Positions 1 to 4,630 of a DNA stretch of 5,010 bases are shown here, in pieces (position 1 is the first letter of the stretch; each line of letters begins with the position of its first letter). Source of the stretch: Clostridia bacterium (lineage in GTDB: Bacteria > Bacillota > Clostridia > Christensenellales > UBA1242). The translations under genes were made by a program, and so were the position numbers. The DNA lies in contig JAFZUF010000116.1 in assembly GCA_017618475.1 (NCBI GenBank), forward strand, positions 1 to 5,010, written 5' to 3'. The notes under the pieces were generated by a model. That model was given only the letters and a program-made list of their open reading frames with translations. It searched no databases and was not told where the DNA came from.

Positions 1-20
1 AAAAGCGGTCTAAAATTTGG

Positions 21-49
21 TTGTGTATACCAAAAAGGTAAGATATAAT
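21..49 (+). promoter_or_regulatory. Promoter of yajC, predicted leaderless
   Basis: A -35 box TTGTGT (21-26), a 17-bp spacer and a perfect -10 box TATAAT (44-49) form a strong housekeeping-sigma promoter. Transcription would normally begin about 7 nt after the -10 box, at position 56, which is the A of the yajC ATG. There is no Shine-Dalgarno sequence between the -10 box and the ATG. The elements are seen directly; the leaderless start is inferred from spacing. Confidence 0.72.
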
Positions 50-55
50 ATAGGC

Positions 56-502
56 ATGGGAAATATTGTTTCGTACATTTTAATTGCTGTTTTATTGGCG
101 GGAATGGTTGCCTTGATGTTCGTGCAGGGAAGCCGTCAAAAGAAAGCACAAGCGGATTATTTAGCGATGCTGGATGCCTTACGTCCTGGCGTGAAAGTTA
201 AAATGGCTTCAGGATTATTAGGACGAATTAAAGAGATTCGTGAAGAAGCACCGGGTTTTAAAACCATTACTTTGAATATTGGTGAGGATAAAAATGCTGT
301 GGAAATGACTTTTGTGATTGAAGCAGTGCAAGGCATTGTTAATGAAGAAGCGATTAATAAATTGAATGCGGAAAAGAAGTTGGCCGTTGCGGAGAAAACT
401 GTTGCGTCTAATATTGAAAATACTGAAAGTGTTAAGGCCGACGATGTTGCGAAAGACGTAAAAACTTCGTCAAAAAAGAAATCAGCAAGTAAAAACAAGT
501 AA
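56..502 (+). CDS. yajC: Preprotein translocase subunit YajC
   Basis: YajC is a small single-span membrane protein that associates with SecDF and the SecYEG channel and assists protein export. The 148-residue product has an N-terminal membrane segment (about residues 4-23). It is followed by the basic stretch SRQKKAQADY and the family core LRPGVKVKMASGLLGRIKEI (residues 42-61), matching the usual 'RPQ-K-K ... L-G-V-T-GG-G-I' pattern with SG in place of GG. Residues from about 105 to 148 form a Lys/Ala/Ser-rich low-complexity tail that makes this YajC longer than the usual 85-115 residues. I chose the ATG at 56; the frame is open upstream to a TTG at 17, but that would put the promoter inside the gene and add a non-hydrophobic extension before the anchor. 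The last 23 codons overlap the convergent transporter gene. Confidence 0.88.
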   Translation: MGNIVSYILIAVLLAGMVALMFVQGSRQKKAQADYLAMLDALRPGVKVKMASGLLGRIKEIREEAPGFKTITLNIGEDKNAVEMTFVIEAVQGIVNEEAINKLNAEKKLAVAEKTVASNIENTESVKADDVAKDVKTSSKKKSASKNK

Positions 503-1448
503 ATACGCCAATAAGCGGATAACCGAATTTGATAATTTGATTAAAGCCGCAAAAAGAACCGATCAAAGCTAAACAACAAATCAAAATCGCCACAGTAAGT
601 GGCTTTTTTGTTGTGTTTGGTACTAACTTTTGAAGACGGTGCATGATAGCAAAAAGTGCAGTGTATTGACTGGTGAGAATGGCTAATAAAATTACGATTG
701 TTGTAATTGGTGTGGGGGCGGCGGCGAGTAGTGGAATTGGCGCGTTTTGTGTATTTGTTGCTGTGATTATGGATAGGATTAGGTAAATTAAGATGGTAAC
801 AAATAGAGCAGTAATTGCACTGGCGTGTAGTAGAGTTTTGCGAGTATGATCTTGTGCTGTTGCGGTGATTAGCTCGGGAAACATAAAACAGTTAAGCCCA
901 GAATAGATTATTGCCTGAAAAGCAGATGCTGGAATTTGATTGTTATCAAATTGCGGGTGTAATTCGGGATGAAGGTGTGGAATGGCGGTTGAAACTATTA
1001 AAATAATGATTAGTGCCACAATGTATGAGTTAAAACGTGATAATAATTTAAATCCAAATAGGGCGATATAAATACTAAGTATTAAAGAAATAAGACATGC
1101 CCAAATATTGGCAATTTGGATGATTCCGGCGGTCATGGCGGTAAATAGTATTTGATATATCATAACAAATACTATATCTAGATTTTTAGCTGATTTGGTG
1201 GCTTTTACTGAATTTTGAATTTTCAATATATTGTTGTTGGCTTGTTGATAATTACTTGTTTTAAAATTAGGATAGACTAAAAAAATTTCCAAACTTATGA
1301 TGATAAACAGGAATACGCCGACGATAGTGGCAAGCCACCAAACCGGTAATTGTAAATGACCAAAGAATGTAACGATTTCGGCACCGGTAGCAAAACCGGC
1401 ACCGATGATGCTGCCAAGAAAAAGCAGTGTGATTTCAAGCGTCGCCAT
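432..1448 (-). CDS. YkvI-family membrane transporter
   Basis: This 338-residue polytopic membrane protein has about ten hydrophobic segments, near residues 4-24, 36-58, 92-113, 115-133, 143-161, 175-195, 208-230, 238-259, 285-303 and 309-327. The first carries GSIIGAGFATGAEIVTFF (12-29), the glycine-rich broken-helix motif of YkvI-type proteins, which are distant relatives of the amino-acid/polyamine/organocation (LeuT-fold) transporters. Another apparently broken helix contains SGLNCFMFPEL (183-193). The length matches the family; the substrate cannot be read from sequence. I chose the ATG at 1448 because GGAG lies 6 nt upstream and the hydrophobic helix begins at once; ATG codons at 1460 and 1481 lack such a signal. 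The start lies within the 3' end of the TPR gene, suggesting coupled translation. The C-terminal helix is encoded antisense to the 3' end of yajC, and I see no clear terminator for this strand. Confidence 0.8.
   Translation of the reverse strand: MATLEITLLFLGSIIGAGFATGAEIVTFFGHLQLPVWWLATIVGVFLFIIISLEIFLVYPNFKTSNYQQANNNILKIQNSVKATKSAKNLDIVFVMIYQILFTAMTAGIIQIANIWACLISLILSIYIALFGFKLLSRFNSYIVALIIILIVSTAIPHLHPELHPQFDNNQIPASAFQAIIYSGLNCFMFPELITATAQDHTRKTLLHASAITALFVTILIYLILSIITATNTQNAPIPLLAAAPTPITTIVILLAILTSQYTALFAIMHRLQKLVPNTTKKPLTVAILICCLALIGSFCGFNQIIKFGYPLIGVFTCFYLLISFLTKFLRLSQHRRP
573..614 (+). terminator. Probable rho-independent terminator of yajC
   Basis: An inner stem GCCAC (589-593) / GTGGC (599-603) with loop AGTAA is followed directly by six T residues (604-609). 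An outer arm, ACAACAAA (573-580) pairing with TTTGTTGT (607-614), could extend the fold. It is the first hairpin plus T-run after yajC, 71 nt or more past its stop. It lies inside the coding sequence of the convergent transporter, where it specifies ordinary residues (NTTKKPLTV). The inner stem is only five base pairs, so confidence is moderate. Confidence 0.5.
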
Positions 1449-1800
1449 AATTGTCTCCATCGTTGGCGAATAGTTTAACAACTGTAATATTGCTTTGTGC
1501 TTTATTATCTTGTTTTTCTTTTAAATGGTTATACATTAAACCCATCATGATGGGTGGTAAATATGTCCCGTCTTTGATTAATGTACGGTAGGTTTGTGAA
1601 CTTTTTTCGTAATCACCTAGTGCGGTATAGCATTTGGCGATAAAAATGCCGATGGCACTTTGGCGTGCTTTTGTATTGGCATATTTTTGGGCTAACTTAG
1701 CTTCGTTGAGGGCGGCAGTTGGATGGTTTTGTTGGTATGCTAATTCAGCACGTGTGACGTAATATTCCCAACCATCATATAAGTCACAAATTACACCCAT
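1435..1800 (-). CDS. Small TPR-like repeat protein
   Basis: This 121-residue soluble protein has no signal peptide or membrane segment. Two helix-turn-helix units resemble tetratricopeptide repeats. The first (about residues 11-44) has the pattern A-EL-AY-Q-N-H-P-T-AAL-EA-LA. The second (about 47-80) has IGIFIAKCYTALGDYEKSSQ followed by TYRTLIKDG, with the expected Gly-Asp-Tyr turn. The C-terminal 40 residues are unassigned. TPRs generally mediate protein-protein contacts; the partner is unknown. Its 3' end overlaps the YkvI-type gene by 14 bp, so the two are probably co-transcribed, with this gene first. The ATG at 1800 is the only Met before residue 85. No Shine-Dalgarno sequence is visible, and a TATACA box ends 5 nt before the ATG, so this mRNA may also be leaderless. 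The family assignment comes from the repeat pattern only. Confidence 0.66.
   Translation of the reverse strand: MGVICDLYDGWEYYVTRAELAYQQNHPTAALNEAKLAQKYANTKARQSAIGIFIAKCYTALGDYEKSSQTYRTLIKDGTYLPPIMMGLMYNHLKEKQDNKAQSNITVVKLFANDGDNYGDA
1455..1458 (-). promoter_or_regulatory. Shine-Dalgarno sequence deciding the transporter start
   Basis: The minus strand reads GGAGACAATTATGGCG. GGAG, 6 nt before the ATG at 1448, fixes that codon as the likely start. It lies inside the last codons of the upstream TPR gene, as expected for a coupled internal operon gene. Confidence 0.65.
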
Positions 1801-1805
1801 ATTTA

Positions 1806-1811
1806 TGTATA
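1806..1811 (-). promoter_or_regulatory. Possible -10 box for the TPR/transporter operon
   Basis: The minus strand reads TATACA (1811-1806), ending 5 nt before the ATG at 1800. No convincing -35 box sits 16-18 bp upstream. The placement resembles the leaderless promoters elsewhere in the window, but the match is weak. Confidence 0.33.
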
Positions 1812-1834
1812 TCGACCAAATGAAAATTTATTGC

Positions 1835-1865
1835 TTGATTATTGGTTTAGTGTTACCCTGATAAT
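1835..1865 (+). promoter_or_regulatory. Probable promoter of the SPFH/zinc-ribbon operon
   Basis: A -10-like GATAAT (1860-1865) is preceded by TTGATT (1835-1840) with a long 19-bp spacer. The expected transcription start is near 1872, just before the Shine-Dalgarno sequence, giving a leader of about 14 nt. The -10 is good; the -35 assignment is uncertain. The 85-bp gap between the divergent genes holds this promoter and the one for the minus-strand operon. Confidence 0.45.
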
Positions 1866-1873
1866 GCGATAAA

Positions 1874-1880
1874 GGGGAGG
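1874..1880 (+). promoter_or_regulatory. Strong Shine-Dalgarno sequence of the SPFH gene
   Basis: GGGGAGG ends 5 nt before the ATG at 1886 and fixes that start. It shows that this organism uses Shine-Dalgarno-led initiation alongside the apparently leaderless genes. Confidence 0.8.
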
Positions 1881-1885
1881 ATAAA

Positions 1886-2905
1886 ATGGGTTTATTAAAA
1901 AATATTGAATGGAAAGATAATTCAAACAACACAATTGTGCATAAGTTTGACATGAAAGACGACTATATATCTAAAGGGTCAGTCTTAACTGTACGTGATG
2001 GGCAAAATGTCGTATTTGCGACGCAAGGTAAAATGGCAGATGTTTTCTTGCCTGGTTATTATAAGTTGGATACTAAAAGTATTCCAATGATTACTAAGTT
2101 AATGTCATGGAAATATGGTTTTCAAAATCCATTCCGTAGTGACGTTTATTTTGTTTCGACTAAGCAGTTTACAAATCAAAAATGGGGTACACCAAATCCG
2201 ATTACGATTCGTGATAAAGAATATGGTGTGGTACGTGTGCGCAGTTTTGGTACATACAGTTTCCGCGTGAAAGATGCTTACGTCTTTTTAAGTGAATTAT
2301 CAGGTTCAGGACAGTCATTTGGTACACAAGATATTGTTGATTATTTGCGTAGTATTTTAATATCGGGCATTACCGACGCAATCGGTGAAAGTAATTTGTC
2401 AATCTTGGATTTTGCCGGTAATTTGGATGAATTAGCAAATCGCGTGAAAGGTGCATTAACTGACGACTTTAAAAATTTAGGTTTGGAATTAATTAAGTTC
2501 AATATTGAAAATTTCTCATTACCGGAGGAATTAGAAAAAGCCTTGGATAAGAATACTGCGTTGATGATGCGTCGTGGTACAACCGATGTTGAAATGCGTT
2601 TGGCCCAAGCAGATGCGTTGCGTGAAGCCGCGAAAAACCCTGGCATGGCGGGTTCGATGATTGGTGCCGGTGTTGGTATGGGCATGGGAGCAAATATGGG
2701 ACGCATGTTTGCGGAAATGTCAAAACCAGATGCCAGTAACACCAGTGGTCAAAAATTCTGTCCGCAATGTGGTGCCGCGATGGGTGCTAAGGCTAAATTC
2801 TGTCCAGAATGCGGTGCTAAGATTGGTGGTAATGTTTGTAGTAAGTGTGGAGCATCTGTTAAACCTGGTGCCAAATTTTGCTCAGAGTGTGGTAATAAAT
2901 TGTAA
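1886..2905 (+). CDS. SPFH (band 7) protein with two C-terminal zinc ribbons, YdjI-like
   Basis: This 339-residue protein matches the architecture of Bacillus subtilis YdjI. Residues about 20-230 form an SPFH/band-7-type domain (for example TVRDGQNVVFATQGKM at 35-50 and VVRVRSFGTYSFRVKD at 115-130). Then come a short charged helix (about 225-250), a Gly/Met-rich linker (252-275), and two tandem CX2CX10CX2C zinc ribbons with C292/C295/C306/C309 and C318/C321/C332/C335. There is no N-terminal membrane segment, so it is probably cytoplasmic or peripheral at the inner membrane face. As I recall, in B. subtilis YdjI works with YdjG and YdjH to recruit the membrane-stress protein PspA; that role here is inference. 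Its stop codon overlaps the start of the next gene (TAATG), so the two are translationally coupled. Confidence 0.85.
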   Translation: MGLLKNIEWKDNSNNTIVHKFDMKDDYISKGSVLTVRDGQNVVFATQGKMADVFLPGYYKLDTKSIPMITKLMSWKYGFQNPFRSDVYFVSTKQFTNQKWGTPNPITIRDKEYGVVRVRSFGTYSFRVKDAYVFLSELSGSGQSFGTQDIVDYLRSILISGITDAIGESNLSILDFAGNLDELANRVKGALTDDFKNLGLELIKFNIENFSLPEELEKALDKNTALMMRRGTTDVEMRLAQADALREAAKNPGMAGSMIGAGVGMGMGANMGRMFAEMSKPDASNTSGQKFCPQCGAAMGAKAKFCPECGAKIGGNVCSKCGASVKPGAKFCSECGNKL

Positions 2906-3966
2906 TGTCTAGGTCAATGCAAGTTACACAGAAATGTAAAAATTGTGGCGGAAATATGTATTATAATCCGACCAAAGGTGGTTTGTTGTGTCAACGTTGT
3001 AATAATTTTGTAGCGGTTGAAGGCACGGCAACGTCTGAAAAATCATTTCAAGATATATTAAAGAGCGCACCTTCTTGGCAAAAAGATACGATTGTTTTTC
3101 GTTGTGAGCATTGTGGTGCAAAGATTGTTGCAGCTAAATTTGATTTAGTAACCAAGTGTGACTACTGTGGCGAGACAAACATGGTTAAAACCCAAGAATC
3201 GTCAGGTTCGCGTCCGGATACCGTGATAATGTTTGAATTAAATCGTGAAGAGGCTACAGGAAAAGTTAATGATTGGTTGTCAAAACGAATTTTTGCACCA
3301 TCTGAATTTAAACAAATTGCGAAAAATCGTGAATTAACGTGTGTGTATTGCCCGGCGTTTACCTTTGATGCTAACGTAGTTACACGTTACAGTGCAGTAC
3401 TGGTGCAAACAAACACAACAACTGTTACCGTTGATGGTAAGGCCATAACTCGAACGCAAACATCAAAAAGAGGTATTAATGATCTTGATACACGCACTTT
3501 TGATGACATATTAATCTTGGCGAATGATGAAATTACACCAAATTTTTTGGAACAAATCAAACCGTTTAATACTAATGAAGGAAAAGTATTTCAACAATCT
3601 TATCTTTCAGGATTTACGGTTGGTAATGCATCAAAAGATGCACAAAAGTGTTGGAATGAAGCCAAAAAAACAATGGAAGATGCTGTGCGTGCTAAACTAA
3701 TGGCAAGATATTGTCGTAATGGTACCACCTTGGAAGATTTACAGCTTGAATCCAGTTTTACAAATATTACTTATAAATATGTTTTATTACCAATCTATAT
3801 TGGCAGTACAAAATATAAGGGGGTACAATATCCCTTGTATTTGAACGGACAAACTGGAAAACTTTATGGTAAGACACCTAAATCTTGGTGGAAGATTTTA
3901 TTAACTTGTGCCGGAATGGGTATTTTAGCGTTTGTGTCCGGGATATTCCTTGCCATGATTTTTTAA
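2905..3966 (+). CDS. Zinc-ribbon protein with C-terminal membrane anchor, YdjG-like
   Basis: This 353-residue protein has two N-terminal zinc ribbons, C11/C14/C29/C32 (CKNCGG ... CQRC) and C67/C70/C85/C88 (CEHCGA ... CDYCGE). Automated annotation often labels such proteins as TFIIB-type zinc ribbon or 'primosomal N'-like' proteins; no helicase motifs are present. The middle carries the family's YxPxFxFD-type segment (YCPAFTFDANVVTRYSAV, 148-165). The region LPIYIGSTKYKGVQYPLYLN (295-314) runs into GQTGKLYGKTP, a conserved block of this family. Residues about 329-353 are a single hydrophobic span, so the ribbons should sit in the cytoplasm on a C-terminally anchored protein. It overlaps the SPFH gene by 1 bp and lacks a strong Shine-Dalgarno sequence, consistent with coupling. 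It is the likely membrane partner of the SPFH protein, as YdjG is for YdjI in B. subtilis. An extra CVYC (C146/C149) is present. Confidence 0.8.
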   Translation: MSRSMQVTQKCKNCGGNMYYNPTKGGLLCQRCNNFVAVEGTATSEKSFQDILKSAPSWQKDTIVFRCEHCGAKIVAAKFDLVTKCDYCGETNMVKTQESSGSRPDTVIMFELNREEATGKVNDWLSKRIFAPSEFKQIAKNRELTCVYCPAFTFDANVVTRYSAVLVQTNTTTVTVDGKAITRTQTSKRGINDLDTRTFDDILILANDEITPNFLEQIKPFNTNEGKVFQQSYLSGFTVGNASKDAQKCWNEAKKTMEDAVRAKLMARYCRNGTTLEDLQLESSFTNITYKYVLLPIYIGSTKYKGVQYPLYLNGQTGKLYGKTPKSWWKILLTCAGMGILAFVSGIFLAMIF

Positions 3967-3978
3967 GCATGGTATAAT
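3950..3978 (+). promoter_or_regulatory. Leaderless-type promoter inside the 3' end of the YdjG-like gene
   Basis: TTGCCA (3950-3955), a 17-bp spacer and a perfect TATAAT (3973-3978), preceded by an extended -10 TG (3970-3971), form a near-consensus promoter. The expected start is 3985, the A of the ATG of the next gene. The -35 box lies in the last codons of the YdjG-like gene, whose stop is at 3964-3966. Confidence 0.75.
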
Positions 3979-3984
3979 TGCAGT

Positions 3985-4455
3985 ATGGATAAAAAAATTC
4001 TTTCACGTATTTTTATGCCGTTAGTTTTGTTAGCTTTGGCGGGATTGTGGCTGACGCAAGTGTTAGTTGCAAAATATCTGCCGGATAACAATGTTTTGGC
4101 ATGGTATTCATTACCTTGGGCGGCAACCATTTTCTTGGCGGCACTTGGTACTAAGTTTTTGTTAGATGGTATTTTCATGTCCAGCAATGGTGTGATTGCG
4201 CGTCGTTTGACAATTATTGCCGGTGCGGTGGTTTTGGGGTTAGCGTTGATTTGTTTGACTACGGCAATTGCGATTCCCAATAACATTGTTGCGCCAATTT
4301 TGGCCATGATTATTGCCGTCGCTTTGTTTGTTGCAATTTTGGTGACCGGCGGCCGCAAGTGGGATGCTGGTGATAATCAACGCGTTGGTTATAAAAATTA
4401 CTACCAACGTAAAACCGAAGAAGAAAAAGCCGAAAAAGCCAACAAAAAAAATTAA
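3985..4455 (+). CDS. Hypothetical membrane protein with four predicted spans
   Basis: I do not recognise this 156-residue protein. It has four hydrophobic segments (about residues 9-29, 39-61, 73-96 and 101-121). The first three are separated by short loops holding a few charges (YLPDNN after the first, SSNGVIARR before the third), and the last two by a Pro-Asn-Asn turn. A highly charged tail (122-156) is rich in Lys and Glu, with QRKTEEEKAEKANKKN at the end. The positive tail suggests that both termini are cytoplasmic. It starts 18 bp after the YdjG-like gene on the same strand but has its own strong promoter, so it may be transcribed both independently and by read-through. There is no Shine-Dalgarno sequence; the ATG at 3985 coincides with the predicted transcription start. 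A part in the SPFH/zinc-ribbon module is possible from position only. No strong terminator follows it. Confidence 0.78.
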   Translation: MDKKILSRIFMPLVLLALAGLWLTQVLVAKYLPDNNVLAWYSLPWAATIFLAALGTKFLLDGIFMSSNGVIARRLTIIAGAVVLGLALICLTTAIAIPNNIVAPILAMIIAVALFVAILVTGGRKWDAGDNQRVGYKNYYQRKTEEEKAEKANKKN

Positions 4456-4465
4456 AAACCTGTCG

Positions 4466-4494
4466 TTGACTTTTTTCGCAATGTACCGCATAAT
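4466..4494 (+). promoter_or_regulatory. Promoter of tRNA-Thr
   Basis: TTGACT (4466-4471), a 17-bp spacer and CATAAT (4489-4494) predict a start near 4501, four bases before the mature tRNA 5' end. The precursor would have almost no 5' leader. Confidence 0.7.
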
Positions 4495-4504
4495 GTGGTT
4501 ACAT

Positions 4505-4580
4505 GCTCCTGTGGCTCAGCTGGTAGAGCAGCTGACTTGTAATCAGCAGGTCGTCAGTTCGAATCTGACCGGGAGCTCCA
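4505..4580 (+). tRNA. trnT: tRNA-Thr (anticodon UGU)
   Basis: The 76-nt sequence folds as a complete cloverleaf. The acceptor stem is GCTCCTG/CGGGAGC with one G-U pair, and the D-arm stem is GCTC/GAGC. The anticodon stem is GCTGA/TCAGC around loop CTTGTAA, with the anticodon TGT at 4538-4540. The variable loop is AGGTC, and the T arm is GTCAG/CTGAC with loop TTCGAAT. The discriminator base is T, and the 3' CCA (4578-4580) is encoded. The anticodon reads threonine ACA codons, and others of the box by wobble. It has its own promoter and terminator, so it is a stand-alone unit. Confidence 0.97.
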
Positions 4581-4590
4581 AAATAAAAAG

Positions 4591-4616
4591 AACTTGGCAT
4601 TTTGCCAAGTTTTTTT
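4591..4616 (+). terminator. Rho-independent terminator of tRNA-Thr
   Basis: A perfect 9-bp stem, AACTTGGCA (4591-4599) / TGCCAAGTT (4603-4611), with loop TTT is followed by a further T run to 4616. It begins ten bases after the tRNA CCA end. Confidence 0.88.
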
Positions 4617-4624
4617 GTTATAAT
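4594..4624 (+). promoter_or_regulatory. Promoter of the alkD-like gene, overlapping the terminator
   Basis: A perfect extended -10 box (TG at 4616-4617, TATAAT at 4619-4624) ends 6 nt before the ATG at 4631. The best -35 candidate is TTGGCA (4594-4599), with a long 19-bp spacer; it is the left arm of the tRNA terminator. The extended -10 may make a good -35 unnecessary. The predicted transcript starts at 4631. Confidence 0.62.
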
Positions 4625-4630
4625 GAGATG

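Noticed and set aside
1..13. Possible last codons of an upstream gene ending in TAA at 11-13
   Set aside because: Only three codons are visible in that frame, which is not enough to support a gene, although an upstream gene just outside the window is plausible.
17..55. Upstream TTG start that would add 13 residues to YajC
   Set aside because: The extension (VVYTKKVRYNIG) would place the -35/-10 promoter inside the gene and precede the normal N-terminal membrane anchor; no Shine-Dalgarno sequence supports it.
465..480. GACG/CGTC inverted repeat with flanking A/T runs as a minus-strand terminator for the transporter
   Set aside because: The four-base-pair stem with a long A/T loop is too weak, and it lies before the transporter's stop codon at 432-434.
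2341..2742. Minus-strand open frames opposite the SPFH gene (133 and 74 codons)
   Set aside because: They lie fully antisense to a clearly recognisable gene, have no promoter or ribosome-binding signal and resemble no protein family I know.
2752..2898. Short repeats considered as a CRISPR-like array
   Set aside because: The repeats are in frame and encode zinc-ribbon cysteines; they lack uniform repeat and spacer lengths.
2661..2912. 83-codon plus-strand frame overlapping the zinc-ribbon end of the SPFH gene
   Set aside because: It is an out-of-frame reading of the Gly/Met linker and Cys-rich repeats; its Val-rich pattern is a by-product of that composition.
4462..4476. GTC-GTT-GAC followed by six T residues as a terminator after the four-span protein gene
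   Set aside because: The stem has only three base pairs and the sequence is better explained as the TTGACT -35 box of the tRNA promoter.
3963..4491. Minus-strand frames opposite the four-span protein gene (131 and 83 codons)
   Set aside because: The plus-strand reading gives clean membrane helices, a charged tail and a consensus promoter; the antisense frames have neither a start signal nor a recognisable motif.
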